Source: Limnohabitans sp. MORI2 (GTDB taxonomy: Bacteria; Pseudomonadota; Gammaproteobacteria; Burkholderiales; Burkholderiaceae_C). Taken from it: a DNA stretch of 64,000 nucleotides. The translations under genes and the position numbers were made by a program. Location of the stretch: contig NZ_AP027058.1 in NCBI RefSeq assembly GCF_027925025.1, positions 868,001 to 932,000 on the forward strand, written 5' to 3'. Below, piece after piece: positions 52,049 through 61,951 of this stretch (position 1 is its first letter; each line of letters begins with the position of its first letter). The notes under the pieces are model-generated. The model saw nothing but the letters and a program-made list of their open reading frames with translations, was not told where the DNA came from and searched no databases.

Positions 52049-55000
52049 ATGAGCATGGAAAAGTTCAACCTCTCACAGTGGGCCATAGAGCACCCCGCAC
52101 TCACCCGTTATTTGATGGTCGTGCTCATGGTGTTGGGCATGGCGTCATATTTCCAGCTGGGGCAAGACGAAGACCCGCCATTCACCTTCCGCGCCATGGT
52201 GGTGCGTACGTATTGGCCGGGTGCTACTGCGCAGCAAGTGGCCGAGCAGGTAACCGACAAGCTAGAGCGCACTCTGCAAGAGGTGCCCTACGCCGACAAG
52301 ATTCGCAGCTACTCCAAGCCGGGCGAATCGCAAATCATTTTCCAGATCAAGGACTATTCCAAGCCTGCAGATGTGCCCAATGTGTGGTACTCCGTGCGCA
52401 AGAAAATTGGGGATATTCGTTACACCTTGCCGCAAGGTGTGCAAGGGCCATTCTTCAACGATGAATTTGGCGATGTATTTGGCGTGATTTACGCCCTAGA
52501 TGCACCCGGCTTCAACCCTGCGGAGGTGAAGAAATTTGCTGATGATGTGCGTCAGCAACTTTTGCGCGTCAAAGACGTCGCCAAGGTCGAGCAATTTGGC
52601 GTGCAAGACGAAAAAATCTTTGTGGAAATTCCACAAAAGCGATTAGTGCAATTGGGGCTCGATCTCAGTGCGGTGCTCTCGCAATTGGGGCAAGAAAACG
52701 CCATTGAAAACGCAGGCACGATTCAGACGCCTGTTGATGTGTTGCAAGTTCGGGTTGATGGTCAGTTTGAGACAGAAGAACAGTTGCGTGCCATGCCCAT
52801 TCGTGGCAGCTCAGGCCAGCAGGTGAAGTTGGGTGACATCGCCAAAGTTAAACGTGGCTATGTAGAGCCCGCCGTGGTGAAAGTTCATCACCAAGGAAAA
52901 GACGTGATCGCGCTAGGTGTGTCGATGGCCAAAGGTGGTGACATCATTGCCTTGGGCAAGGCGCTGGAAGTTGCTACGGCACGTATTGAGAAAACTCTGC
53001 CTGCAGGTGTGACCTTGGCGCAAGTGCAAGACCAACCCAAGGCCGTCGCAAAGTCAGTCGGCGAGTTTGTGCGTGTCTTGATTGAGGCTGTCTTGATTGT
53101 GTTGGTGGTCAGCTTCGTGTCTCTGGGTTTGCACAAAGGCGGACGCTACGGATGGTATGTCGATGTACGACCCGGATTGGTGGTGGCTATCACGATTCCG
53201 CTGGTGCTGGCCATGACGTTTTTAGCCATGAACTACTGGGGCATTGGGCTACACAAAATTTCGCTGGGCTCGCTCATCATCGCTTTGGGACTGTTGGTGG
53301 ATGACGCCATCATTGCCGTGGAAATGATGGTGCGAAAGATGGAAGAGGGCTATGACCGCATCCGTGCAGCCACCTTTGCGTATGAGGTGACGGCCATGCC
53401 CATGTTGACAGGCACGCTCATCACGGCGGCGGGCTTCTTGCCCATCGGTATGGCCAAGTCCACCGTGGGTGAATACACCTTTGCAATTTTTGCCGTGACC
53501 GTGATTGCGTTGGTGTTGAGCTGGTGGGTGTCGGTGTACTTTGTGCCGTACTTGGGTACCTTGCTGCTGCAAGTCAAACCGCATGGTGAACACGGTGGCG
53601 AGCACGAGTTGTTTGACAGTCCGTTTTACAAACACTTTCGTGCCGCCGTGACTTGGTGCGTTGAGTACCGTTGGAAAGCCATCGGCATCACCTTGCTGCT
53701 GTTTGCATTGGGTTTGGTGGGCATGGGGCGTGTGCAACAGCAGTTCTTCCCAGACTCGGCACGTCCTGAAATTTTGGTGGACCTCTGGTTCCCTGAGGGA
53801 ACCTCGTTCAAAGAAAACGAGGCCGTCACCAAAACTGTGGAACAGCGATTGCTCAAAGAGCAGGGCGTGCAAACGGTCAGCACTTGGATTGGTTCAGGCG
53901 CGCCACGTTTTTACTTGCCATTGGATCAAGTGTTTCCTCAATCCAACGTGTCGCAAATCATTGTGGTGCCAGACGATTTGAAGCGTCGCGAAGCTTTGCG
54001 TTTGGCTTGGCCCGCCATGCTGGCGCAGGAATTTCCAGAGGTGCGTGCCCGTGTCAAGTTGTTGCCCAATGGCCCGCCCGTGCCTTATCCCGTCCAATTC
54101 CGCGTGGTCGGTTCTGACCCTAAGCTGTTGCGCGTTCGCGCGGATGAGGTCAAGGCCACCATGCGCGCCAACCCCGCCACGCGTGGGACGAACGACAACT
54201 GGAACGAAAACGTCAAAGCCATCAGTCTGGATGTCGATCAAGCCAAGGCGCGCAACTTGGGGGTGAGTAACCAATCTATCGCCCAGGCTGTACGCACTTT
54301 GTTGGTGGGTTCTACCGTCGAGCAATTCCGCGAAGACAACAAGCTGATTGACATCGTGCTGCGTCAACCTTTGGAAGAGCGTGATGCGATCACTGATTTG
54401 GGCAATGCCTATGTGCCCACCAGCTCTGGCCGCATGATTCCACTGGCGCAAGTTGCCAAACTCAATTTCACCTGGGAGCCTGGTGTCATGTGGCGTGAGG
54501 GCCGTGAATACGCCATCACGGTGCAGTGCGACATCATCGAAGGCTTACAAGGTGCAACCGTGACCAAGCAGCTGTTGCCAGAACTCAAACAGCTCGAAGC
54601 GAAGTGGGGTCAATCCGAGGCGCCCAATTACCGCATTGAAGTGGCTGGCGCTGTGGAAGAAAGCTCAAAAGGCTCCAGCTCAATTTCTGCAGGTATGCCT
54701 GTGATGCTGTTCATCACTTTCACCTTGTTGATGTTGCAACTGCAAAGCTTCAGCCGCGCCATGTTGGTGTTCCTGACCGGTCCTTTGGGCTTGGCCGGCG
54801 TGGCTGGCGCTCTGTTGGCACTTAATCGTCCATTCGGTTTTGTCGCTTTGCTTGGCGTGATTGCCTTGATGGGCATGATTCAGCGCAACTCGGTCATCTT
54901 GATTGACCAAATCGAGCAAGACCGAGCCAATGGCGTACCAGCTTGGGAGGCGATTGTGGAGTCAGCTGTGCGTCGTTTGCGTCCCATCGTGTTGACGGCT

Positions 55001-55171
55001 GCGGCTGCTGTACTCGCCATGATTCCGCTCACACGCAGCGTTTTTTGGGGCCCTATGGCGGTTGCCATCATGGGCGGCCTCATCGTGGCCACGGTCTTGA
55101 CGCTTCTTGCGCTACCTGCGATGTACGCGGCGTGGTTTAAGGTCGAAAAGCCGTCTAAAATGGCAAGCTGA
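52049..55171 (+). CDS. RND efflux pump, HAE1-like permease
   Basis: 1040 residues, 1 base after the adaptor. Twelve helices are expected; the proton-relay Asp pair is in GLLVDDAIIAVEMM (helix 4), and the second half has GMIQRNSVILIDQI. Porter domains lie between helices 1-2 and 7-8. It exports drugs, solvents or metabolites using proton force; the substrate is not shown. The pair is probably controlled through the TetR-like operator upstream. A terminator follows. Confidence 0.94.
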   Translation: MSMEKFNLSQWAIEHPALTRYLMVVLMVLGMASYFQLGQDEDPPFTFRAMVVRTYWPGATAQQVAEQVTDKLERTLQEVPYADKIRSYSKPGESQIIFQIKDYSKPADVPNVWYSVRKKIGDIRYTLPQGVQGPFFNDEFGDVFGVIYALDAPGFNPAEVKKFADDVRQQLLRVKDVAKVEQFGVQDEKIFVEIPQKRLVQLGLDLSAVLSQLGQENAIENAGTIQTPVDVLQVRVDGQFETEEQLRAMPIRGSSGQQVKLGDIAKVKRGYVEPAVVKVHHQGKDVIALGVSMAKGGDIIALGKALEVATARIEKTLPAGVTLAQVQDQPKAVAKSVGEFVRVLIEAVLIVLVVSFVSLGLHKGGRYGWYVDVRPGLVVAITIPLVLAMTFLAMNYWGIGLHKISLGSLIIALGLLVDDAIIAVEMMVRKMEEGYDRIRAATFAYEVTAMPMLTGTLITAAGFLPIGMAKSTVGEYTFAIFAVTVIALVLSWWVSVYFVPYLGTLLLQVKPHGEHGGEHELFDSPFYKHFRAAVTWCVEYRWKAIGITLLLFALGLVGMGRVQQQFFPDSARPEILVDLWFPEGTSFKENEAVTKTVEQRLLKEQGVQTVSTWIGSGAPRFYLPLDQVFPQSNVSQIIVVPDDLKRREALRLAWPAMLAQEFPEVRARVKLLPNGPPVPYPVQFRVVGSDPKLLRVRADEVKATMRANPATRGTNDNWNENVKAISLDVDQAKARNLGVSNQSIAQAVRTLLVGSTVEQFREDNKLIDIVLRQPLEERDAITDLGNAYVPTSSGRMIPLAQVAKLNFTWEPGVMWREGREYAITVQCDIIEGLQGATVTKQLLPELKQLEAKWGQSEAPNYRIEVAGAVEESSKGSSSISAGMPVMLFITFTLLMLQLQSFSRAMLVFLTGPLGLAGVAGALLALNRPFGFVALLGVIALMGMIQRNSVILIDQIEQDRANGVPAWEAIVESAVRRLRPIVLTAAAAVLAMIPLTRSVFWGPMAVAIMGGLIVATVLTLLALPAMYAAWFKVEKPSKMAS

Positions 55172-55182
55172 CCGATTTCAAG

Positions 55183-55214
55183 CGGGTGGTCTACCTGACC
55201 ACCCGTTGTTATTT
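55183..55214 (+). terminator. Terminator after the RND permease
   Basis: CGGGTGGTC (55183-55191) pairs with GACCACCCG (55197-55205) around a 5-base loop, followed by TTGTTATTT. It separates the pump genes from tRNA-Leu. Confidence 0.75.
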
Positions 55215-55222
55215 AGAAACCC

Positions 55223-55309
55223 GCGCGGGTGGCGAAATTGGTAGACGCACCAGGTTTAGGTCCTGACGTCCGCAAGGATGTGCGGGTTCGAGTCCCGCCC
55301 CGCGCACCA
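55223..55309 (+). tRNA. tRNA-Leu (anticodon UAG)
   Basis: 87 bases including CCA. GCGCGGG pairs with CCCGCGC; the anticodon loop TTTAGGT holds TAG; a class II variable arm (GACGTCCGCAAGGATGT region) and T arm GCGGGTTCGAGTCCCGC follow. It precedes tig, an order common in Comamonadaceae. Confidence 0.95.
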
Positions 55310-55369
55310 TTTGATTGATAGCAAGCGGCCCTGTGGCCGCTGCAAACCATGCCAAATTAGGAGAAATAC

Positions 55370-56680
55370 ATGGCTGTGACCGTTGAAACTTTGGAAAAAC
55401 TGGAACGCAAGATCACCTTGAGCTTGCCCGTAGACGTGATTACCAAAGAAGTGGACGTGCGTTTGAAGCGCGTGGCACGCCAAGTCAAGATTGACGGTTT
55501 CCGTCCAGGCAAAGTGCCGATGAACATCGTGGCTCAGCGTTATGGCTATTCCACACAGTTCGAAGTGATGAACGACAAAGTGGGCGAAGCCTTTGCTGTG
55601 GCCACCAACGAAGCCAAGTTGCGCGTTGCTGGTCAACCCCGCATCACTGAAAAAGAAGGCGCGCCAGAGGGCCAAATGCAATTCGAAGCCATCTTCGAGG
55701 TGTACCCAGAAGTGAAATTTGCCGACATGGGCAGCGTTGAAGTGGAAACTGTGTCTGCCGAAGTGACAGACGCCGCCATCGACAAAACGATTGATATCTT
55801 GCGCAAGCAACGCCGCACCTTCGCACAACGCCCTGCAGATGGCGCTGCTGCTGATGGCGACCGCGTGACCATCGACTTCGAAGGCAAGATCGACGGCGAG
55901 CCATTCCAAGGCGGTAAAGCCGAAGACTTCCAGTTCTTGCTCGGCGAAGGTCAAATGCTCAAAGAATTTGAAGACGCTGTGCGCGGTATGAAGTCTGGCG
56001 AAAGCAAAACTTTCCCATTGAACTTCCCAGCCGATTACCACGGTAAAGAAGTGGCTGGCAAACAGTCTGATTTCTTGGTGACCTTGAAGAAAGTCGAAGC
56101 TGCCAACTTGCCAGAAGTGACCGACGAATTGGCCAAGTCTTTGGGCGTGGCTGACGCGACAGTGGCTGGCTTGCGCGCTGACATCAAGAAAAACTTGGAG
56201 CGCGAAGTGAAATTCCGCTTGCTGGGTCGCAACAAGCAAGCTGCTTTGGACGCAGTGGCTTCTAAAGCTGAACTCGACTTGCCAAACGCCAGCGTGCAAG
56301 CTGAGTTGGCACGTATGGTCGAAGGTGCTCGCGCTGACCTCAAGCAACGCGGCATCAAAGACGCCGACAAAGCACCGATCCCCGAAGACATCTTCCGCCC
56401 ACAAGCTGAAAAGCGTGTGCGCATGGGCTTGGTGGTGGCCGACTTGGTTCGCGCCAACAACTTGCAAGCGACACCAGAACAAATCAAAGCACACATCGAA
56501 GAATTGGCCTCTAGCTACGAGAAGCCAGCCGACGTGGTGCGTTGGTACTACAGCGACATGAGCCGTTTGGGCGAAGTTGAAGCCATCGTCATTGAAAACA
56601 ATGTGACTGACTTCATCTTGTCTAAAGCCAAGGTGAACGCCAAGGCCATTTCATTCGATGAGTTGATGGGCCAAGCCTAA
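55370..56680 (+). CDS. tig: Trigger factor
   Basis: 436 residues. The N-terminal ribosome-binding domain includes the signature DGFRPGKVPMNIVAQRYG (about 43-60; F-R-K type), then the FKBP-like PPIase domain (about 165-245: ADGDRVTIDFEGKIDGEPFQGG, LIPGFED-like MLKEFEDAVRGMKSGE) and a helical C-terminal chaperone domain. It folds nascent chains at the ribosome exit. It starts the tig-clpP-clpX-lon proteostasis group, with AGGAG before its ATG. Confidence 0.97.
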   Translation: MAVTVETLEKLERKITLSLPVDVITKEVDVRLKRVARQVKIDGFRPGKVPMNIVAQRYGYSTQFEVMNDKVGEAFAVATNEAKLRVAGQPRITEKEGAPEGQMQFEAIFEVYPEVKFADMGSVEVETVSAEVTDAAIDKTIDILRKQRRTFAQRPADGAAADGDRVTIDFEGKIDGEPFQGGKAEDFQFLLGEGQMLKEFEDAVRGMKSGESKTFPLNFPADYHGKEVAGKQSDFLVTLKKVEAANLPEVTDELAKSLGVADATVAGLRADIKKNLEREVKFRLLGRNKQAALDAVASKAELDLPNASVQAELARMVEGARADLKQRGIKDADKAPIPEDIFRPQAEKRVRMGLVVADLVRANNLQATPEQIKAHIEELASSYEKPADVVRWYYSDMSRLGEVEAIVIENNVTDFILSKAKVNAKAISFDELMGQA

Positions 56681-56704
56681 TCAACCCCCACAAGGAATAA
56701 CAAC

Positions 56705-57313
56705 ATGAGCGCACTGGATACACAAGCCTTGGGTATGGTTCCCATGGTCATTGAGCAGTCGGGCCGCGGCGAGCGGTCTTATGACATCTATTCACGTTTG
56801 CTCAAAGAGCGCGTGATCTTTTTGGTGGGTGAGGTCAATGACCAAACCGCCAACTTGGTGGTGGCTCAGTTGTTGTTCTTGGAGAGCGAAAACCCAGACA
56901 AGGACATTTCGCTCTACATCAACTCTCCTGGTGGTTCGGTGAGTGCTGGCATGTCGATTTACGACACCATGAACTTCATCAAGCCCCACGTCTCGACACT
57001 GTGCATTGGCATGGCTGCGAGCATGGGCGCGTTCTTGTTGGCCGCAGGTGAGAAGGGTAAGCGCTTTTCTTTGCCCAACTCCAAGGTCATGATTCACCAG
57101 CCTTTGGGCGGCACACGTGGCCAAGCCACAGAGATCGAAATCCATGCCCGCGAAATCTTGAAAACACGCGAGCAATTGAACAAGATCTTGGCTGAGCGCA
57201 CAGGCCAGCCGTTGGAAAAAATCCAACGCGATACCGAACGCGATTACTATCTGAGTGCTGACGAAGCCAAAGAATACGGTTTGGTCGATCAAGTGATCAG
57301 CAAGCGCAGCTAA
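56705..57313 (+). CDS. clpP: ClpP, ATP-dependent protease proteolytic subunit
   Basis: 202 residues. The catalytic triad is visible: Ser in [11 protein letters not shown] (about residue 107), His in [11 protein letters not shown] (about 132) and Asp in TERDYYLS. It forms the barrel that degrades substrates fed by ClpX, encoded 24 bases downstream. A short leader of about 10 residues is usual. AAGGA precedes the start. Confidence 0.97.
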   Translation: MSALDTQALGMVPMVIEQSGRGERSYDIYSRLLKERVIFLVGEVNDQTANLVVAQLLFLESENPDKDISLYINSPGGSVSAGMSIYDTMNFIKPHVSTLCIGMAASMGAFLLAAGEKGKRFSLPNSKVMIHQPLGGTRGQATEIEIHAREILKTREQLNKILAERTGQPLEKIQRDTERDYYLSADEAKEYGLVDQVISKRS

Positions 57314-57337
57314 ACGACACAACTCAGACAAGTTCTC

Positions 57338-58603
57338 ATGGTTGATAAAAAAAGCACTTCTGCCGAAAAAACGCTCTACTGCACTTTTTGCGGTAAGAGC
57401 CAGCACGAAGTCAAAAAACTCATCGCTGGTCCTTCAGTGTTCATTTGCGATGAGTGTATTGACTTGTGCAACGAAATCATCCGTGATGAACTGCCAAGTC
57501 TAGAAGCTGCTAAAGAAAACGGCAGCGACTTGCCAACGCCCGCAGAAATCAAAGCCAACCTCGACAACTATGTGATTGGCCAAGAGCCTGCCAAGCGAAC
57601 TTTGGCTGTGGCGGTGTACAACCACTACAAGCGCTTGAAGCACAAAGAGTCGTCCAAAAAAGATGATGTCGAGCTGACCAAAAGCAACATCTTGCTGATT
57701 GGCCCCACAGGCTCTGGCAAAACTTTGCTGGCGCAAACCATGGCGCGCATGTTGAATGTGCCTTTCGTCATGGCCGACGCCACCACCTTGACTGAAGCTG
57801 GTTATGTGGGCGAGGACGTTGAGAACATCATTCAAAAGCTGTTGCAAAGCTGTGACTACGATGTGGAGCGTGCACAGCGCGGCATCGTCTACATCGACGA
57901 AATCGACAAGATCTCACGCAAATCTGACAACCCGTCTATCACCCGTGATGTGTCAGGCGAGGGCGTGCAACAAGCCTTGCTCAAGCTGATTGAAGGAACG
58001 ATGGCGAGCATCCCGCCTCAAGGTGGTCGCAAGCATCCAAATCAAGACTTCTTGCAAATCGACACGACCAACATCTTGTTCATTTGCGGCGGCGCGTTTG
58101 CTGGGCTTGAAAAAGTCATTGAAAACCGCACAGCGGCCTCAGGCATTGGCTTTGGTGCCACAGTCAAGAGCAAAGAAACACGCAGCTTGTCTGAGGTGTT
58201 TGGCGAGGTCGAACCTGCTGACATCATTAAATTTGGTCTGATTCCCGAACTCGTAGGCCGTATGCCCGTGGTCGCCACCTTGGCTGAGCTGACCGAGGAT
58301 GCCTTGGTGCAAATCTTGACTGAGCCAAAGAATGCGTTGGTCAAGCAATACAGCAAGCTGTTGGCCATGGAAGGTACTGAGCTCGAAATTCGCCCTGCGG
58401 CCTTGCGTGCGATTGCCAAGAAAGCATTGGCGCGTAAAACAGGTGCGCGCGGTTTACGCTCCATCCTTGAACAATCCTTGATCGACACCATGTACGAATT
58501 ACCCAATTCGACCAATGTTGAAAAAGTGGTGGTAGAAGAAGCCACCATCGAAGAAAACAAACCGCCTTTGTTGGTGTACCGAGAGGCCGCCAAAAAGGCT
58601 TGA
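57338..58603 (+). CDS. clpX: ClpX, ATPase subunit of the Clp protease
   Basis: 421 residues. The N-terminal zinc-binding domain ([18 protein letters not shown], then [11 protein letters not shown]) is followed by an AAA+ domain: Walker [14 protein letters not shown], the pore loop GYVGEDVE, Walker [11 protein letters not shown], the RKHPNQDF stretch and sensor 2 [11 protein letters not shown]. It unfolds tagged proteins for ClpP. Spacing to clpP supports one operon. Confidence 0.98.
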   Translation: MVDKKSTSAEKTLYCTFCGKSQHEVKKLIAGPSVFICDECIDLCNEIIRDELPSLEAAKENGSDLPTPAEIKANLDNYVIGQEPAKRTLAVAVYNHYKRLKHKESSKKDDVELTKSNILLIGPTGSGKTLLAQTMARMLNVPFVMADATTLTEAGYVGEDVENIIQKLLQSCDYDVERAQRGIVYIDEIDKISRKSDNPSITRDVSGEGVQQALLKLIEGTMASIPPQGGRKHPNQDFLQIDTTNILFICGGAFAGLEKVIENRTAASGIGFGATVKSKETRSLSEVFGEVEPADIIKFGLIPELVGRMPVVATLAELTEDALVQILTEPKNALVKQYSKLLAMEGTELEIRPAALRAIAKKALARKTGARGLRSILEQSLIDTMYELPNSTNVEKVVVEEATIEENKPPLLVYREAAKKA

Positions 58604-58615
58604 TGATTGAACTCG

Positions 58616-58646
58616 GGGACAGTGCAACAAAGCCTGTCCCTTTTTT
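58616..58646 (+). terminator. Terminator between clpX and lon
   Basis: GGGACAG (58616-58622) pairs with CTGTCCC (58634-58640), followed by six T. It suggests that lon has its own promoter or depends on read-through. Confidence 0.78.
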
Positions 58647-58661
58647 ACTGGAAGGCTGACC

Positions 58662-61079
58662 ATGTCTGGACAACCCCCGCTGCCCGCTACCCCTTTAGAA
58701 CTGCCACTGTTGCCCTTGCGCGATGTGGTGGTGTTCCCGCACATGGTCATCCCCTTGTTTGTGGGACGTCCTAAGAGCATCAAAGCACTCGAAGCTGCCA
58801 TGGCGGCTGAGCGCCGCATCATGTTGGTGGCACAAAAAGCAGCCGCCAAAGATGAGCCCTCAGTCACGGACATGTTCGAAGTCGGCTGTGTCTCGACCAT
58901 TTTGCAAATGCTCAAGCTGCCTGATGGCACGGTCAAGGTGTTGGTCGAAGGCCAGCAACGCGCCAAGGTAGATGGCATTGAAGATGGTGAATCGCATTTC
59001 ACAGCGCATGTCACACCGATCGAAGTGGTGGCTGCTGAGTCGGGCAGCGAGGTGGAGGCTTTGCGCCGAGCTGTGATGCAACAGTTTGACCAATACGTCA
59101 AATTGAACAAAAAGATTCCGCCAGAAATTTTGACCTCGATTTCTAGCATTGACGATGCAGGCCGCTTGGCCGACACCATTGCCGCTCACTTGCCATTAAA
59201 GCTCGAAAGCAAGCAAGTGGTGCTCGATTTGTCGCCTGTGCGCGAACGTTTGTCCAACTTGTTTGAGCAAATTGAACGCGAAGTTGAAATCCTCAACGTC
59301 GATAAAAAAATCCGTGGCCGCGTCAAGCGCCAAATGGAAAAGAACCAACGCGACTTCTACCTGAACGAACAGGTCAAAGCCATCCAAAAAGAGCTTGGCG
59401 AAGGCGAAGAGGGCGCGGACATTGAAGAGATTGAGAAAAAGATCAAGGCTGCTCGCATGCCCCAAGAGGCACGTAAAAAGGCAGAGGCTGAACTCAAGAA
59501 GCTCAAACTCATGTCCCCCATGTCAGCCGAGGCCACCGTGGTGCGTAACTTCCTCGACGTGCTGGTGGGCTTGCCTTGGCACAAGAAAACCAAAATCAAA
59601 CACGACTTGGCCAATGCCGAGGATGTTCTGAATGCAGACCACTTTGGCTTGGAAAAAGTCAAAGACCGCATCTTGGAATACCTTGCTGTGCAACAACGCG
59701 TCGACAAGGTGAAGGCTCCGATTCTTTGCTTGGTCGGTCCTCCTGGTGTGGGTAAAACCTCTCTGGGCCAATCTATCGCCAAAGCCACAGGTCGCAAGTA
59801 CGTGCGCATGGCCTTGGGCGGTATGCGTGACGAGGCCGAGATTCGTGGTCACCGTCGCACCTACATTGGTGCGATGCCCGGCAAGGTGCTGCAAAGCTTG
59901 ACCAAGGTCGGCACACGCAACCCCTTGTTCTTGCTCGACGAAATCGACAAGCTCGGCATGGACTCGCGCGGTGATCCTTCCAGCGCCTTGCTCGAAGTGT
60001 TGGACCCCGAACAAAACAACAAGTTTGCTGACCACTACGTGGAAGTCGATTACGACTTGAGCGACGTGATGTTTGTGGCGACATCCAACTCGATGAACAT
60101 TCCACCAGCGTTGCTGGACCGTATGGAAGTCATCCGTTTGTCGGGTTACACCGAAGACGAAAAAACACACATTGCCACCAAGTATTTGCTGCCTAAGCAA
60201 ATGAAGAACAACGGCGTGAAACCCGAAGAGCTGTCGGTGGACGAAGCGGCTGTGCGCGACATCGTGCGCTACTACACCCGTGAAGCTGGTGTGCGCTCGC
60301 TAGAACGCGAAATGTCCAAGATTTGCCGCAAGGTGGTCAAGGCCTTGTTGCTCAAGCAAATGACGCCACAAGTCAAAGTCACGGCAGACAACTTGCCCGA
60401 CTTCCTTGGCGTACGTAAGTACACCTACGGTCGTGCAGAAGCTGAAAACCAAGTGGGCCAAGTGGTTGGCTTGGCTTGGACCGAAGTGGGCGGTGATTTG
60501 CTGACGATTGAAGCCGCCATCATGACCGGCAAAGGCACGATCACACGTACCGGTTCGCTCGGTGATGTCATGAAAGAGTCAGTTGAGGCAGCGCGCACAG
60601 TGGTGCGTAGCCGCGCACGTCATTTAGGCATTTCTGAAGACATCCTTGAGAAGCGTGACATTCACATTCACGTGCCTGATGGTGCAACGCCCAAAGACGG
60701 CCCCAGTGCTGGCGCTGCTATGACCACCGCGTTGGTCTCTGCTCTCACAGGCATTCCTGTGCGTGCAGATGTGGCCATGACGGGTGAGATCACCTTGCGT
60801 GGTGAAGTCACGGCGATCGGTGGCTTGAAAGAGAAGCTCTTAGCCGCATTGCGCGGTGGCATCAAGACGGTATTGATCCCAGAAGAAAACGTCAAAGACC
60901 TGCAAGAGATTCCAGAAAACGTGAAGAACGGTTTGGAAATCGTGCCGGTGCGTTGGATCGATAAAGTGCTTGAAATTGCACTCGAGAAGATGCCTACGCC
61001 ACTGCCCGACGAAGTGCCAGCTGTGGCTGCCGCGACTGCTGCAGGCGCCGAGACAAAAGCGCAAGCCATCAAGCATTAA
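58662..61079 (+). CDS. lon: Lon, ATP-dependent protease
   Basis: 805 residues with the full LonA layout: LON N-terminal domain (LPLLPLRDVVVFPHMVIPLFVGR), a long helical linker, AAA+ domain with Walker A LVGPPGVGKTSLGQ (about residue 357) and Walker B LFLLDEIDKLG, and the protease domain with the Ser in KDGPSAGAAMTTAL (about 680) and the Lys in GGLKEKLLAAL. It removes damaged and regulatory proteins. Ends just before tRNA-Gly. Confidence 0.98.
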   Translation: MSGQPPLPATPLELPLLPLRDVVVFPHMVIPLFVGRPKSIKALEAAMAAERRIMLVAQKAAAKDEPSVTDMFEVGCVSTILQMLKLPDGTVKVLVEGQQRAKVDGIEDGESHFTAHVTPIEVVAAESGSEVEALRRAVMQQFDQYVKLNKKIPPEILTSISSIDDAGRLADTIAAHLPLKLESKQVVLDLSPVRERLSNLFEQIEREVEILNVDKKIRGRVKRQMEKNQRDFYLNEQVKAIQKELGEGEEGADIEEIEKKIKAARMPQEARKKAEAELKKLKLMSPMSAEATVVRNFLDVLVGLPWHKKTKIKHDLANAEDVLNADHFGLEKVKDRILEYLAVQQRVDKVKAPILCLVGPPGVGKTSLGQSIAKATGRKYVRMALGGMRDEAEIRGHRRTYIGAMPGKVLQSLTKVGTRNPLFLLDEIDKLGMDSRGDPSSALLEVLDPEQNNKFADHYVEVDYDLSDVMFVATSNSMNIPPALLDRMEVIRLSGYTEDEKTHIATKYLLPKQMKNNGVKPEELSVDEAAVRDIVRYYTREAGVRSLEREMSKICRKVVKALLLKQMTPQVKVTADNLPDFLGVRKYTYGRAEAENQVGQVVGLAWTEVGGDLLTIEAAIMTGKGTITRTGSLGDVMKESVEAARTVVRSRARHLGISEDILEKRDIHIHVPDGATPKDGPSAGAAMTTALVSALTGIPVRADVAMTGEITLRGEVTAIGGLKEKLLAALRGGIKTVLIPEENVKDLQEIPENVKNGLEIVPVRWIDKVLEIALEKMPTPLPDEVPAVAAATAAGAETKAQAIKH

Positions 61080-61136
61080 GATTTTTCTAGCGCACACCAA
61101 AACAGCGTGAAAAATGCGCTAGAATATGCGTCTTAC

Positions 61137-61212
61137 GCGGGAATAGCTCAGTTGGTAGAGCGCAACCTTGCCAAGGTTGAGGTCGCGAGTTCGAGCCTCG
61201 TTTCCCGCTCCA
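61137..61212 (+). tRNA. tRNA-Gly (anticodon GCC)
   Basis: 76 bases including CCA. GCGGGAA pairs with TTCCCGC; the anticodon stem-loop CAACCTTGCCAAGGTTG gives GCC; D and T arms are normal. A -10-like TAGAATATG is just upstream. Confidence 0.97.
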
Positions 61213-61220
61213 AATTCGAT

Positions 61221-61249
61221 AAGGGAAGCACACCATGCTTCCCTTTTTC
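61221..61249 (+). terminator. Hairpin with T-run between tRNA-Gly and tRNA-Cys
   Basis: AAGGGAAGCA pairs with TGCTTCCCTT (10 bp) around a 5-base loop and is followed by T's. It could end or weaken the tRNA-Gly transcript before tRNA-Cys. Confidence 0.75.
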
Positions 61250-61261
61250 GTCAAAGTTAAT

Positions 61262-61335
61262 GGCGCGATAGCAAAGCGGTTATGCACCGGATTGCAAATC
61301 CGTTTAGCCCAGTTCGACTCTGGGTCGCGCCTCCA
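61262..61335 (+). tRNA. tRNA-Cys (anticodon GCA)
   Basis: 74 bases including CCA. GGCGCGA pairs with TCGCGCC; anticodon stem-loop CCGGATTGCAAATCCG gives GCA. No own promoter is evident. Confidence 0.96.
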
Positions 61336-61338
61336 GAC

Positions 61339-61377
61339 AAAGGGCACTTATCGTGAGGTGAGTGCCCTTTTTTTATT
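61339..61377 (+). terminator. Terminator after tRNA-Cys
   Basis: AAAGGGCACT (61339-61348) pairs with AGTGCCCTTT (61361-61370) and is followed by T's. Confidence 0.85.
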
Positions 61378-61437
61378 TGACAGAAATTTCTGTCTATTCG
61401 CATTCAAGGTTCTAGTTCAAATGTTCTATATGATTTT

Positions 61438-61533
61438 TTTCTAGTCATTGCTAGCATCTGCTTGTGTTTGAACAGAACACAAGTCATCCTTAGACTAGAA
61501 ATCCCCGTGTAGCAGTACATGGGGATTTTTTTA
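61438..61533 (+). ncRNA. Candidate small structured RNA with its own terminator
   Basis: TTTCTAGTC (61438-61446) pairs perfectly with GACTAGAAA (61493-61501), enclosing a perfect inner hairpin CTTGTGTT/AACACAAG (61461-61468, 61476-61483). This is followed directly by a terminator hairpin: ATCCCCGTGTA/TACATGGGGAT (61501-61511, 61516-61526, one mismatch) and T6. A -10-like TATGAT lies at about 61428. No plus-strand gene needs this terminator, and the preceding tRNA-Cys already has one, so an independent RNA of about 95 bases is likely. I do not recognise a known family. Confidence 0.5.
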
Positions 61534-61549
61534 TCTCAATTCGGCTGTC

Positions 61550-61951
61550 TCACTCGACCTCACGCTTTAAATAAAGGCTGGTTTTGTAGAGCGCGAATAC
61601 GAAAAGGTTAAAAAGCATAACGACCATCGCAAAACTGCCATACCGCTTCAGTTTATTCGCGGCCTTGGCTTTTTCTAGATCAGCGATCGCTTGTTCTGTG
61701 CGCGTATGTATGTCATTGCCCTGATTGCAAATTTGATGGGTGGCATCGTAGGCCTCAGGTTGGTTCATCGCGTTTTTCTCACAGTTTTTCATGAGTTTGT
61801 CAGCGCTCGAATGCAAAGCTTGCTCTTTCTCGAACATTTCGGTCAAGCTGTTGAGTTCAGATTCATAGCGCCAGTTGGCGATGACATAGGCGACGCCAAG
61901 ACTGACAATGAAAATTAAAAGCCAGATCTGCTGCGGACGTGTGAGTTTCAT
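61550..61951 (-). CDS. Small membrane protein with coiled-coil middle
   Basis: 133 residues from the ATG at 61951, which overlaps the DUF1330 stop by 4 bases. Helix 1 (about 7-27: IWLLIFIVSLGVAYVIANW), then about 75 polar residues with two Cys and a helical pattern (LTEMFEKEQALHSSADKLMKNCEKNAM, EQAIADLEKAKAANKLKR), then helix 2 (YGSFAMVVMLFNLFVFALY). No domain recognised. Confidence 0.65.
   Translation of the reverse strand: MKLTRPQQIWLLIFIVSLGVAYVIANWRYESELNSLTEMFEKEQALHSSADKLMKNCEKNAMNQPEAYDATHQICNQGNDIHTRTEQAIADLEKAKAANKLKRYGSFAMVVMLFNLFVFALYKTSLYLKREVE

Noticed and set aside
55256..56494. Minus-strand open frame of 412 codons over tig
   Set aside because: Phe/His-rich shadow of trigger factor; it also runs into tRNA-Leu.
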